Assembly (NCBI GenBank): GCA_903838705.1
Contig: CAILZL010000010.1
Location: forward strand, 78,981-142,980
Reading direction: 5' to 3'
Source of the DNA: an uncultured Pseudomonadota bacterium
GTDB lineage: Bacteria; Pseudomonadota; Gammaproteobacteria; Steroidobacterales; Steroidobacteraceae
Length of the DNA: 64,000 nucleotides
The notes under the pieces were generated by a model. The model had not been told where the DNA came from. It ran no database searches and saw nothing but the letters and a program-made list of their open reading frames with translations. Positions 9,086 to 17,748 of the stretch are shown piece after piece. Position 1 is the first letter of the stretch. Every line of letters starts with the position of its first letter. Made by a program: the position numbers and the translations under genes.

Positions 9086-9454
9086 TCAGGCTGCCTTTCT
9101 TTTGCGTGCCACACAGTTACATGTGCCGCAGGTACAACGTACTGCATTGCAGTCGGTACATACTGAAAAATCGACCGAACCAAAGTGACGGCGACAACCC
9201 GTACAGTAAGGCTTGAGTTTATTGCCCCGTGCAGCACGATAGGCGTCTACTGCGTTTGCTGATTCCTGAATCACATCAGGCTCGCCTGCACCGAGGTCCT
9301 TGCTAACTATGTCACGACGAAAACTCGTCATGGACATGCTGCTGATCTTGAACAGACGTAGCTGATCCTTGGCGATACCCATCTGTGCAAGCGGGTCATA
9401 AATAACCACGCCCAGCTTGGAATGAAAACGTACCTGAAACGGATCGCCGCTCAT
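9086..9454 (-). CDS. Small Cys-rich hypothetical protein, possible zinc ribbon
   Basis: A 122-residue protein I do not recognise. The N-terminal 80 residues look like a compact soluble domain. The last 40 contain eight cysteines, in the order C84xxC87, C99xxC102, C107xC109xxC112xC114. That is suggestive of one or two zinc sites, or a metal cluster, before a basic tail (RKRKAA). It lies between queD and rlmKL on the same strand, about 100 bp upstream of queD. There is no strong ribosome binding site before the ATG at 9454. Overlapping short frames exist, but this one has the most protein-like composition. Confidence 0.55.
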   Translation of the reverse strand: MSGDPFQVRFHSKLGVVIYDPLAQMGIAKDQLRLFKISSMSMTSFRRDIVSKDLGAGEPDVIQESANAVDAYRAARGNKLKPYCTGCRRHFGSVDFSVCTDCNAVRCTCGTCNCVARKRKAA

Positions 9455-9556
9455 GGGAACCAGCCTGAATCACTCAGTGTCGGGAGTTGGGGGGGAGATA
9501 TTGTGCGGCAATGCCCCTTGCATGGCAATGTTTCAGGTACCCGCGCCCGGATCAAA

Positions 9557-9582
9557 ATGGCTATTTCCCGGGAAATAGCCAT
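9557..9582 (-). terminator. 26-bp perfect palindrome, probable rlmKL terminator
   Basis: Each arm reads ATGGCTATTTCCC with no spacer, so RNA would form a 10-bp stem capped by CCCGGG. On the minus strand the stem is followed by TTTTGATC. It lies 67 bp beyond the rlmKL stop, so it probably ends that transcript. As DNA it is also a large symmetric site. Confidence 0.6.
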
Positions 9583-9648
9583 ACTTTCACCACTGTGGTG
9601 CACATAACCACCAGCGCCAGTCGCACCGGAATGCGCTGACGCCCGCAA

Positions 9649-11916
9649 TCATTTTCGCCTTATGGCAAAACAGCAATGGATTCTGGGATTACGCTCGAAA
9701 TCCCTGGGCAGGGTCTCGCGACTCCAATCCTGAATCTGGAAGTCCTTCAACCCATGCTGATCCAGCTTGAAGCGCGTGTAGTTGTTGGAAAATACAATCA
9801 CACCATCTTCAGTCAGCAGCTGGCTTGCCCAGACAATCAGCTGCACATGATCCTGCTGAACCTCAAAGTCGCGATTCATACGCTTGGAACGCGAGAAGGT
9901 GGGGGGATCAATGAAAATCACATCGTACTGCTGCTGTCGGGCTTGCGCTTCATGCTCCAGCCATTGCAGGCAGTCACCCTGAATCAATTCGTGCTCAGGT
10001 GCATCCATGCCGTTGAGTTGCAGATTCTTTTCTGCCCATTCCAGATAGGTATACGACATATCAACTGTGGTGGAAGCAACAGCTCCACCACCGACTGCAT
10101 ACACAGTTGCTGCACCGGTATACGCAAACAGATTCAGGAACCGTTTGCCCCTGCACAGCTCACTCAGTCGCTGCCGGGTGATTCGGTGGTCAAGAAACAG
10201 GCCAGTATCAAGATAGTCACTGAAGTTCACGTAGAAGCGATACCCACCTTCCGCCACCACCTGGAACTCTCGCTGCGCATCGAGCTTTTCATATTGAGAA
10301 TGATCGCTCTGCTGACGACGGGTACGTACATGGATGCGCTCACGAGGCAATTCCAGCACTTCAGGCAATACAGACAGGACCTGCATGCGCCGCGTACGGG
10401 CCGCATCGCGGTTGACACTGTCCGGCGCAGCATATTCCTGCACATAGGCCCAGTTGAGCGTAACGTCATCTGCCGAACCATACAGGTCAATGGCAAATGA
10501 ATATTCAGGCATGTCTGCATCGTAGATGCGATAACAACGGATGCTGTTTTTATTTGCCCAGGATCTTGCGGTTTTCAGATTCTTGCGCAGCCGGTTGGCA
10601 AACATCTCTGCGCCCGCACTCTGACGCAGCTCGGCAAATTTTTCTTCAGCACTGGGTCTTGATTCTGGAGTATTGAAATGCGCCGGATCGATATCAAAAC
10701 GCAACAGCCTGCATTCAAGTGCGCCGTTATACAGCGTGTGACTTCGTCTGGCATTGATGCCCAGTTCCTTCGCCAAGGGTGGATTGCCGGTAAAAATTGC
10801 AGCCTTCCAGCCGGGAAATTCCTGCCGCAGTTTTGTGCCGAGCAATCCATACAGACCCTGCAGGCTTTCCTGATCACCAATGCGTTCACCATAGGGTGGA
10901 TTGCATACGAGCAGGCCCAGCTCTGCCCCAGGGGTTTTCAGCCCATCACCTGATTCGTGTGGGTGAGTGTTTTTCAGGGAATTCTGCAACTCGCTCAAGC
11001 CACGCTTCTCAAAATGCACGATGCCGCGTAACCCGGCACGTTCTGCATTTTCCAGCGCTGCGCGCACTGCAAAGGCATCCTGATCATAGCCACGCAGCAC
11101 TCGGTCAGACATGCATTTTCTGCCTGCCAGAGCGCGGTCATTCACCTCATCCATCAAGCGCTGCCACAGCTGTGCATCATGACCCCGCCAGTTCAACATG
11201 CCCCAATGTGCTCCCTGCATGCGCATCCAGCCCGGTGCGATATCGCAGGCCATCAATGCCGCCTCAATCACCAGCGTGCCTGATCCGCACATAGGATCAA
11301 CCAGTGTTGCACCCGCAGAGAACAATGCCGGCCAGCCAGCACGCAACAATATGGCAGCCGCCAGATTTTCCTTCAGAGGTGCTGCCACACCCCGCGCACG
11401 ATAACCACGGCGATGTAATGAATCTCCCGACAGATCAATGCTCACTGTCGCCTGCTCACGATGCGCATGCACATTGATACGCACATCAGGTGTTTGCGTA
11501 TCAACCGAAGGTCGCTCACCAAATTTTTCGCGGAACTGATCCACGATAGCGTCCTTAGTTTTCAAGGCGCCGAATTGTGTGTGCTTCACACCCAGAGACG
11601 TGCCCTGGAAATCCACCACCAGCGATCCCGCCGGTGCCAGATGCTGCGACCAGTCGATTCGTTGCAAGCCTTGATACATCGCGTTGGCATCATGTGCTGC
11701 CACCTGCGTGATGGGCATCAGGATACGACTGGCCGTGCGCGACCAGAGACAGGCCCGATACGCTGTCTCAAGCGTGCCATCAAACTCAACGCCTGCCTTC
11801 ATCTCCCGTGCTCGCGTCGCACCACAGGCCTTGAGTTCAGCCGCAAGCAGATCAACCACACCTAACGGACATGTGGCGAAAAACGATTGGACTTTGGTGA
11901 GAATCGTGTCAGTCAT
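9649..11916 (-). CDS. rlmL: Bifunctional 23S rRNA (guanine) methyltransferase RlmK/RlmL
   Basis: A 755-residue fusion enzyme. The N-terminus carries a ferredoxin-like and THUMP RNA-binding region (about 1-160), then an N2-guanine methyltransferase with GSGTLVIEAA and the catalytic NPPYGERIGD motif. The C-terminal half is the RlmK domain, an N7-guanine methyltransferase, with FLNLFAYTGAATVYA for SAM binding and FIDPPTFSRSKRM. In E. coli RlmKL modifies G2445 and G2069 of 23S rRNA. The fusion arrangement and length agree with that. It is preceded by uppP on the same strand with an 81-bp gap. Confidence 0.94.
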   Translation of the reverse strand: MTDTILTKVQSFFATCPLGVVDLLAAELKACGATRAREMKAGVEFDGTLETAYRACLWSRTASRILMPITQVAAHDANAMYQGLQRIDWSQHLAPAGSLVVDFQGTSLGVKHTQFGALKTKDAIVDQFREKFGERPSVDTQTPDVRINVHAHREQATVSIDLSGDSLHRRGYRARGVAAPLKENLAAAILLRAGWPALFSAGATLVDPMCGSGTLVIEAALMACDIAPGWMRMQGAHWGMLNWRGHDAQLWQRLMDEVNDRALAGRKCMSDRVLRGYDQDAFAVRAALENAERAGLRGIVHFEKRGLSELQNSLKNTHPHESGDGLKTPGAELGLLVCNPPYGERIGDQESLQGLYGLLGTKLRQEFPGWKAAIFTGNPPLAKELGINARRSHTLYNGALECRLLRFDIDPAHFNTPESRPSAEEKFAELRQSAGAEMFANRLRKNLKTARSWANKNSIRCYRIYDADMPEYSFAIDLYGSADDVTLNWAYVQEYAAPDSVNRDAARTRRMQVLSVLPEVLELPRERIHVRTRRQQSDHSQYEKLDAQREFQVVAEGGYRFYVNFSDYLDTGLFLDHRITRQRLSELCRGKRFLNLFAYTGAATVYAVGGGAVASTTVDMSYTYLEWAEKNLQLNGMDAPEHELIQGDCLQWLEHEAQARQQQYDVIFIDPPTFSRSKRMNRDFEVQQDHVQLIVWASQLLTEDGVIVFSNNYTRFKLDQHGLKDFQIQDWSRETLPRDFERNPRIHCCFAIRRK

Positions 11917-11997
11917 GATGCATGCAGTGTAAGCGAACGGAGAAACGCCCGCCGTTATACAGAAGAGCGCGTCAGCATGCCCGGTGAATAAAGCCCA

Positions 11998-12780
11998 TCA
12001 GACGGACAGCAGCAATATCACTCCCAACACCAGTCGATACCAGGCGAAGACTGTGAACCTGTGGGTCTGGATATAACGCAGCAGCCATTTCACGGCGATG
12101 AAAGCAACGATGGCTGATACTACAAAGCCAACAGCCAGCGCACTCCAGTCCTCCCCAGCCGTATCACCGCTCTTGATGACTTTCAGCAACTCATAACCCG
12201 TAGCGGCAAACATGGTCGGAATGCCGACCAGAAAGGCAAACTCGGTAGCAGCAGCGCGTGAACTCAGGCCAGCCAGCATCGCAGCGAAGATGGTCGCAGC
12301 TGAACGAGAAGTACCGGGAAATACCGCCGCCAGTATCTGACCTAATCCCACCACCACCGCCACTTTCCAGGTGACCTGCTCAGAGAGTTGATGATGACTT
12401 ACATACCGCTCGATCAGAAAGATGAGCAGACCACCAATAATCAATGCCCATGCCACCGGCGCAATGGTTTCCGGCAACTTCAAACCAAGCTTTTTAGCGA
12501 TGGCACCGCCGATTGCAGTAATCATGAAAGCAATAGTCAATTTAACCAGATAATCACGATTCTCGGGGTTGGCAAAGCCCAGCAGCAGATCCCACAAACG
12601 CCGCCAGTAAATCAGAACCACAGCAAGAATGGCGCCCGCCTGGATGGCGACGTTGAACAGCTCGGAACGCTGTCCCAGCCAATGCTCAGCAATCAACAGG
12701 TGACCGGTACTGGAAATCGGCAGAAACTCGGTAATGCCTTCAATGATGCCAAGCAGGACAGTTTGCAGAAGATAATCCAT
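11998..12780 (-). CDS. uppP: Undecaprenyl-diphosphatase UppP (BacA)
   Basis: A 260-residue inner-membrane protein with about eight hydrophobic segments. It removes a phosphate from undecaprenyl diphosphate to recycle the lipid carrier of peptidoglycan synthesis, and confers intrinsic bacitracin tolerance. The diagnostic motifs are EGITEFLPISSTGHLLIAEH near residue 14 and PGTSRSAATIF in the middle. The start codon lies only 3 bp after the lnt stop, so the two are probably co-transcribed. Confidence 0.95.
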   Translation of the reverse strand: MDYLLQTVLLGIIEGITEFLPISSTGHLLIAEHWLGQRSELFNVAIQAGAILAVVLIYWRRLWDLLLGFANPENRDYLVKLTIAFMITAIGGAIAKKLGLKLPETIAPVAWALIIGGLLIFLIERYVSHHQLSEQVTWKVAVVVGLGQILAAVFPGTSRSAATIFAAMLAGLSSRAAATEFAFLVGIPTMFAATGYELLKVIKSGDTAGEDWSALAVGFVVSAIVAFIAVKWLLRYIQTHRFTVFAWYRLVLGVILLLSV

Positions 12781-12783
12781 GAT

Positions 12784-14337
12784 TTACCCGTTATCAGTTG
12801 ATTCAGAATTGGAACCAGTATTGCTTGATGTCCGTGCATTGAACTTTGTACTCAACACAGACCATAGCAGAGCCAGCATACAGGCAAGCAACACCGGCCA
12901 GTTTCCCGATCGGGCATAAGGCGTCAGCCCCGTTCGCGGTTGCACCGTACCAGTCAGAACCGCTTCCTTGAAACGCGGCAGTGTTGACATCACCGTACCA
13001 TCAGCAGAAATCAGCGCAGAAATTCCATCGTTAGCAGCGCGCACCATATCGCGGCCTGCTTCCAGCGCGCGCATGCGACTGATTTCCAGGTGCTGCGGTG
13101 GCGCACTGGTATCACCGAACCAGGCATCGTTGGTGACATTCACCAGCAGGGTGGCATCTTTCAATATGGCAAGTTGCTCTGCACCAAACCCATCTTCATA
13201 ACAGATGGTCAGTCCGAGTTTCTGGCCAGCTGCCTGTAATGCAGGCTGCTGTGCAGCACCCGCTGTGAAGTCACTGTATGGCAGGCTCATCAGCCTTAAC
13301 CAGCTGCGAACCGACTCAGGCACTGGAAAGAATTCGGCGAATGGCACCAGATGGCGTTTGTGATACCACTGCACATCATCGCTCAACGCCAGTACTCCGT
13401 TGTAATAGTCACCGGAGTGAAAGTCGTAATGCAGAAGCCCCATCACCAGATCGCTTTGTGCCGCATGTGCCTCACTCCATAAACTGCCCAGATAACTGGT
13501 CAGCTCGTGAGCAAGATCAGGCAATGCGGCTTCAGGCCAGACAATGAGCTGGGTGCCGAAATGCGGCTCTGCCAGCTTGCGGTAAAGATCCAGAGTTTTG
13601 TCACGCCATTCGGGACTCCATTTGTGATCCTGTGGAATGGACGCCTGCACTACCGCCACCGTCACCGGCGAATCCATACGGTCTGTCCAGTCATGCCGCC
13701 AGAGAATCCACCCGGCCAGCCATAGCGGAACCAGCAATGCCAGAGCAACCATGCGTTGTGGGCGCTTACCCAGCAGCAATGTAACCAGTCCGCCAGCCGT
13801 CACTGCACAGACCAGACTGATCCCATACACGCCGGACACCGGTGCGAGGCCCGCCAGAGGCGTGTCGATCTGCGCATAGCCAAGCGACAACCATGGAAAG
13901 CCGCTTAGAAACCATCCCCGCCACCATTCAAGCAACACCCACAATGCCGGCAAACCAATCAGCCAGCGCAACGCGCCGGACACCGGCAGAACACGCGCCT
14001 GCAAGTACCCCAGCAGTGCCAGATAAGCACCCATGATGGCGACCAGTCCCAGCATCAGCAGCATGGCCACCCAAATGGGTGCACCACCAATGGTATGAAC
14101 ACTGTGATAAAGCCAGTAAGTACCCGCGAGAAAGGTGCCGGAATGAAACCAGAAGCCGATGACCGCTGCGCGACGAGGTGTCGCTCCCTGCCAGGCGAGA
14201 AACAGCCAGGCGGGACAAATAAGTGCCAGCGGCCAGATACCAAAGGGCGCAAAGGCCAACGCCAGGATGGCGCCCATCAGAAATGACAGCAGCATGGGGT
14301 GACGCATCATTGCCAGCCTGCACAATCGCGCTTGCAT
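12784..14337 (-). CDS. lnt: Apolipoprotein N-acyltransferase Lnt
   Basis: This inner-membrane enzyme adds the third acyl chain to lipoproteins. The N-terminal half has about six membrane helices. The C-terminal half is a nitrilase-like domain whose triad is visible: Glu in VWPEAALP, Lys in KRHLVPFAEFFP and Cys in TICYEDGF. The open frame reaches 14391, but only by a TTG. The ATG at 14337 gives 517 residues, close to the usual 510-520. A further ATG pair at 14310/14307 has a weak AGG upstream and is possible. Unlike many relatives it is not directly downstream of corC. Three plus-strand genes and slyX intervene. Confidence 0.93.
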   Translation of the reverse strand: MQARLCRLAMMRHPMLLSFLMGAILALAFAPFGIWPLALICPAWLFLAWQGATPRRAAVIGFWFHSGTFLAGTYWLYHSVHTIGGAPIWVAMLLMLGLVAIMGAYLALLGYLQARVLPVSGALRWLIGLPALWVLLEWWRGWFLSGFPWLSLGYAQIDTPLAGLAPVSGVYGISLVCAVTAGGLVTLLLGKRPQRMVALALLVPLWLAGWILWRHDWTDRMDSPVTVAVVQASIPQDHKWSPEWRDKTLDLYRKLAEPHFGTQLIVWPEAALPDLAHELTSYLGSLWSEAHAAQSDLVMGLLHYDFHSGDYYNGVLALSDDVQWYHKRHLVPFAEFFPVPESVRSWLRLMSLPYSDFTAGAAQQPALQAAGQKLGLTICYEDGFGAEQLAILKDATLLVNVTNDAWFGDTSAPPQHLEISRMRALEAGRDMVRAANDGISALISADGTVMSTLPRFKEAVLTGTVQPRTGLTPYARSGNWPVLLACMLALLWSVLSTKFNARTSSNTGSNSESTDNG

Positions 14338-14498
14338 CTCTGAATGAGACAATGGTTTCAGACTCTGGCTCAGCAATGTGATGACACTCAAGTCAGCAGG
14401 TAAACCGCAATTATCACACAGACGTCATGAAACTTTTCATTCACATGATCTAAACTGTTTTTAGTAACTGCGTATACGATCAGGCAGCACTGCAATAC

Positions 14499-15266
14499 AT
14501 GGCCTTTACACTTTCACATCCCGCCGCCGTCATTCCAATGCGGAAACTGCCATTTCTCAGCCTCCTGCCATTAATCATTGGCAGCATGTCACCCGACCTG
14601 CTCGGGTATCTGCCACCATCCGTACAACGGCATTTTCCATCCACCCACTCGCCCATCGGCACCGTATTGATCGATTTGCCTTTGGGGTATGTACTGTTAC
14701 TCGTTTTACTGCTTTGCAAACGGCCACTTACAGAACCATTGTGGGAACCGCACCGGTCGGTAATATCCGACTACGTAAACAGCAGTTTCACTTCATACAA
14801 GGCCTGGTTCATAGCGATACCATCCCTGTTGATTGGTAGCTGGACACACATCATATGGGATCGTATCACTCACGAATCATACTGGACATTTCGTAACATG
14901 CAGTTCCTGTATCAACCGCTTTTTCCTGATGGCTCGCACCAGCTGCCCATCTATCATGTTCTTCAGTATCTATCCTCACTGTTCGGGCTGATGTTCATCA
15001 CTTACTGCTACCTGAACAGCATTCAGGAGTCACCCCACATGCAACCTCTGAATTCCACAACCCGCGCCAGAAAGATATTGCTTCTGCTTGTTCTGCCGGT
15101 TATCTCATGCCTCACAGGTGTGATAAGCCTCCTGCATAGCAACCCTGACTCTCTGTCCATTTATGAATCCATATCGGTAATATTGAAAACCGCTATCGTA
15201 ACTTTCTGCATCATTTACCTGATTAGCGGCCTGCTCTTCGTGCGAATTTTTCGCAAGATCCATTGA
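14499..15266 (+). CDS. DUF4184 family membrane protein
   Basis: A 255-residue protein beginning MAFTLSHPAAVIPMRK, a start typical of the DUF4184 family. It has GSMSPDLLGYLPP, HSPIGTVLIDLP and SWTHIIWDRITHES, with several histidines and acidic residues in or near membrane segments. About five to six hydrophobic segments are visible. Its biochemical role is not established. The His/Asp pattern resembles metal-dependent membrane hydrolases, but that is speculation. It opens a three-gene plus-strand group with the peroxidase 18 bp downstream. Confidence 0.75.
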   Translation: MAFTLSHPAAVIPMRKLPFLSLLPLIIGSMSPDLLGYLPPSVQRHFPSTHSPIGTVLIDLPLGYVLLLVLLLCKRPLTEPLWEPHRSVISDYVNSSFTSYKAWFIAIPSLLIGSWTHIIWDRITHESYWTFRNMQFLYQPLFPDGSHQLPIYHVLQYLSSLFGLMFITYCYLNSIQESPHMQPLNSTTRARKILLLLVLPVISCLTGVISLLHSNPDSLSIYESISVILKTAIVTFCIIYLISGLLFVRIFRKIH

Positions 15267-15284
15267 ACAAACTAGCAGTGTGTT

Positions 15285-15770
15285 ATGAACCTTCACGACA
15301 TTGAAGTACGCAACATAGACGGCTTAACACAGACGCTCAACGCCTACCGTGGCAAGACCATGCTGATTGTCAATGTCGCCAGCAAGTGCGGCTTCACGCC
15401 TCAATACACTGGCCTTGAGAAACTCTATCGGCAATTCTGCCAACGCGGATTTTCTGTACTTGGCTTCCCATGTGATCAATTCGGTCATCAGGAACCCGGC
15501 GATGCTGCGGAGATCAAAAACTTTTGCAGCATTAACTATGACATCAGCTTTCCGCTGTTCGATAAAGTGAAAGTAAACGGTCCTGATACGCATCCCTTGT
15601 TCCAGTACCTGAAGTCATCGCAACCCGGCTTGCTGGGTACTCAGGCTATCAAGTGGAATTTCACCAAATTCCTTGTGAATGGCGAGGGCAAGGTGCTGAA
15701 GAGATATGCACCTACCGACACGCCGGAAAGCCTCATTGCCGATATTGAAAAGCAATTACCACCATTATGA
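15285..15770 (+). CDS. Glutathione peroxidase family protein (Cys type)
   Basis: A 161-residue thiol peroxidase. The peroxidatic residue is Cys35 in NVASKCGFT, with the normal Cys codon rather than selenocysteine. The Gln and second Cys lie in LGFPCDQFGHQEPG, and the Trp/Asn in IKWNFTKF. It reduces hydrogen or lipid peroxides, in bacteria usually with thioredoxin rather than glutathione. The stop overlaps the next gene as ATGA. It may be co-transcribed with the DUF4184 gene. Confidence 0.93.
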   Translation: MNLHDIEVRNIDGLTQTLNAYRGKTMLIVNVASKCGFTPQYTGLEKLYRQFCQRGFSVLGFPCDQFGHQEPGDAAEIKNFCSINYDISFPLFDKVKVNGPDTHPLFQYLKSSQPGLLGTQAIKWNFTKFLVNGEGKVLKRYAPTDTPESLIADIEKQLPPL

Positions 15771-16048
15771 ACAACGTCATCGATAATCCAGCCCGGCAGC
15801 GCTATGAACTGGAAATAGCAGGGCAAATCGCGTTTATCAATTATCAACGTGCTGCTGGCGTGGTAACCATGACCTACGCAAAAGTACCGGCCGAATTGAA
15901 TGGTCAGGGTATAGGTTCCATGCTGGTTAAGGGCGCACTGCAACTGACCCGGGCACAGGGCGAACAGGTCGTCCCCTTATGCTCATTCATTGCCGCTTAT
16001 ATGGATCGCCACCCTGAATACAGCGATCTGTTAGCCGGCGCCAAATAG
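15767..16048 (+). CDS. Small GNAT-like N-acetyltransferase (YjdJ/Gtn type)
   Basis: A 93-residue protein of the short GNAT-like family. It has the core FINYQRAAGVVTMTYAKVP, the acetyl-CoA loop in ELNGQGIGSMLVKGAL, and a C-terminal PLCSFIAAYMDRHPEY signature common to this family. Substrates of these short proteins are unknown. The ATGA overlap with the peroxidase gene implies coupled translation. It converges on slyX with 23 bp between. Confidence 0.85.
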   Translation: MNNVIDNPARQRYELEIAGQIAFINYQRAAGVVTMTYAKVPAELNGQGIGSMLVKGALQLTRAQGEQVVPLCSFIAAYMDRHPEYSDLLAGAK

Positions 16049-16071
16049 TCCCGGCACAGGTGTGCTACGCC

Positions 16072-16287
16072 TCAATAATGAGGGGGCCGCTCCTCTTCCT
16101 CGGTGTAGGGGCGTTGCTGATGTGCTGATTCAGCAAACCGTGTTGATAAGGACATCAATCTGGCACGCAAATCGTCAAGCTCACGCTGCTGACGATAGAC
16201 CACATCGCTCAAATCGTGATTGGCGCGTTCCAGATAGGCCAGCTTTAATTCCAGCCGTTCGAGAGTGTGTTCATCCACGACAGTCAC
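16072..16287 (-). CDS. slyX: SlyX family protein
   Basis: A 71-residue protein that is mostly a predicted coiled coil (LERLELKLAYLERANHDL). It ends with the conserved acidic, proline-rich tail finishing PPHY. Function is unknown in the family. The start is a GTG at 16287, with an alternative GTG at 16278. A GAGG lies upstream and is better spaced for the inner start. The gene follows corC by 7 bp on the same strand and is likely in that operon. Confidence 0.88.
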   Translation of the reverse strand: MTVVDEHTLERLELKLAYLERANHDLSDVVYRQQRELDDLRARLMSLSTRFAESAHQQRPYTEEEERPPHY

Positions 16288-16294
16288 ACCTCAT

Positions 16295-17158
16295 TTACTC
16301 TGCCTCAGGCTCGGCAATATCATGCGGAGCAATCAATCGCAGTAACTCAAGGCGACGACGGTCACCACGCAGCACCTTGTATTCAAAGCCATCCATCTGG
16401 ATCGTTTCACCACGACGCGGCAACCGTCCCAGATAGTTCAGCAATACACCGCCAATGGTGTCGAATTCCTCATCTGTATACGAGGTAGCAAAGTACTGGT
16501 TGAAATCATCAATCCGGGTCTGTGCACGGACCGTGAAACTGCGAGCAGTTTCCCGGTGAATATCCATTTCATCATCAATATCGTATTCATCATCTATTTC
16601 ACCGACGATCTGTTCCAGCACGTCTTCAATCGTGACCAGACCGGCCACGCCACCATACTCATCGACCACAATAGCCATGTGATTGTGATTGGCCCGGAAC
16701 TCCTTCAATAGCACATTGAGACGCTTGCTCTCCGGAATAAAAACAGCATTACGCAGACACTCTTTGATATCAAAATGGTCGTCATCTTCGTGTATCAGCC
16801 GTAACAGATCTTTTGCCAGCAATATGCCGATTACCTTGTCACGATCATCGCCTACCACAGGGAATCGTGAATGACCCGACTCAATAACAGCGGGCAGAAT
16901 TGCATCCAGAGAATCATCCCTGTTGATCACTACAATCTGTGAACGCGGCACCATGATGTCGCGCACCTGCTGCTCTCCCACTTCCAGAACACCCTGCAGC
17001 ATACCGAACACTTCGTCGTCAATGATGTCGCGATCACGGGCGTTTTCCAGCGTTTCAAGCAATTCATCGCGATCACGCGGATCACCACTGAGTGAGTCAG
17101 CCAGCTTACGGATCCAGCGTCCGGTTCTGCCTGTATCGCGCTCCGTATCGTCGTTCAT
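16295..17158 (-). CDS. corC: CorC/YbeX: CBS-pair protein of the magnesium/cobalt efflux family
   Basis: A 287-residue cytoplasmic protein. Two CBS domains (about 70-190, including VPRSQIVVINRDDSLDAILP and DEYGGVAGLVTIEDVLEQIVGEI) are followed by the CorC_HlyC domain ending near RRLELLRL. It lacks the membrane DUF21 domain, as in E. coli YbeX. The family is linked to Mg/Co tolerance and, through its operon, to ribosome metabolism. Its start overlaps the ybeY stop by 4 bp. Confidence 0.93.
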   Translation of the reverse strand: MNDDTERDTGRTGRWIRKLADSLSGDPRDRDELLETLENARDRDIIDDEVFGMLQGVLEVGEQQVRDIMVPRSQIVVINRDDSLDAILPAVIESGHSRFPVVGDDRDKVIGILLAKDLLRLIHEDDDHFDIKECLRNAVFIPESKRLNVLLKEFRANHNHMAIVVDEYGGVAGLVTIEDVLEQIVGEIDDEYDIDDEMDIHRETARSFTVRAQTRIDDFNQYFATSYTDEEFDTIGGVLLNYLGRLPRRGETIQMDGFEYKVLRGDRRRLELLRLIAPHDIAEPEAE

Positions 17159-17748
17159 CTTGCTCCTGCCTTTTCATTTGCCACATAAGGATTGGCAATG
17201 CCAAATTGTTCAAGTATGGCGATCTCGCAGGCTTCCATCACGAGTGCATCGCGCTCCACTTCGTGATCGTAACCAAGCAGATGCAGTACGCCATGAACCA
17301 TCAGATGCGCCCAGTGTGCAGCCAGCGTGATGCCCTGCTCTCTGGCTTCCCGCGCTACAACGGGTACACAAATAGCCAGATCACCCAGAGTGGGCAGTTC
17401 ATCCATTTCGAAATTTTCACCTGCAGGGAAGGACAGCACATTGGTCGCATGATCTTCATTTCGCCAATCGCGATTGAGTCTGCGACTTTCAGCCGCTCCC
17501 ACCAGCTTGAGCGAAACCTGTACCGGTGCAACTACGCGCTTGCGCCGGCCGGCATGTGCGGCGTGATGAACCAGGTAGGCAGCCTGTGCCCACAGCTGTA
17601 ACTTCCTGTTCGCCGGTACACCCTGACGATTGACCGCCGCCTGCACCTCAAGCTTCAGCACCGCCTGTTTTAAAGCAGGATCAGCAGTTTTTTTAACTGC
17701 CGCCCGGCGAGCGGTTTTCACGATGGGCTGTTTTTTAACTTTCGGCAT
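17155..17748 (-). CDS. ybeY: Endoribonuclease YbeY (16S rRNA maturation)
   Basis: A zinc-dependent RNase fold protein, YbeY/UPF0054. The zinc motif is visible as VHGVLHLLGYDHE, and the core includes RRLNRDWRNEDHATNVLSFP. The frame opens at 17811, but I chose the ATG at 17748, giving 197 residues and a 14-bp overlap with phoH. Even then there is a Lys/Ala-rich N-terminal extension of about 40 residues (KKQPIVKTARRAAVKK) beyond the usual 150-residue protein. It may add RNA affinity. It is flanked by phoH and corC as in most proteobacteria. Confidence 0.92.
   Translation of the reverse strand: MPKVKKQPIVKTARRAAVKKTADPALKQAVLKLEVQAAVNRQGVPANRKLQLWAQAAYLVHHAAHAGRRKRVVAPVQVSLKLVGAAESRRLNRDWRNEDHATNVLSFPAGENFEMDELPTLGDLAICVPVVAREAREQGITLAAHWAHLMVHGVLHLLGYDHEVERDALVMEACEIAILEQFGIANPYVANEKAGAR

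Noticed and set aside
8992..9237. An 81-codon frame next to queD
   Set aside because: It overlaps the Cys-rich 122-residue frame in another phase and shows no motif; the longer frame is favoured.
15285..15770. Selenoprotein glutathione peroxidase
   Set aside because: The peroxidatic position has a normal Cys codon; no in-frame TGA or selenocysteine insertion element is seen.
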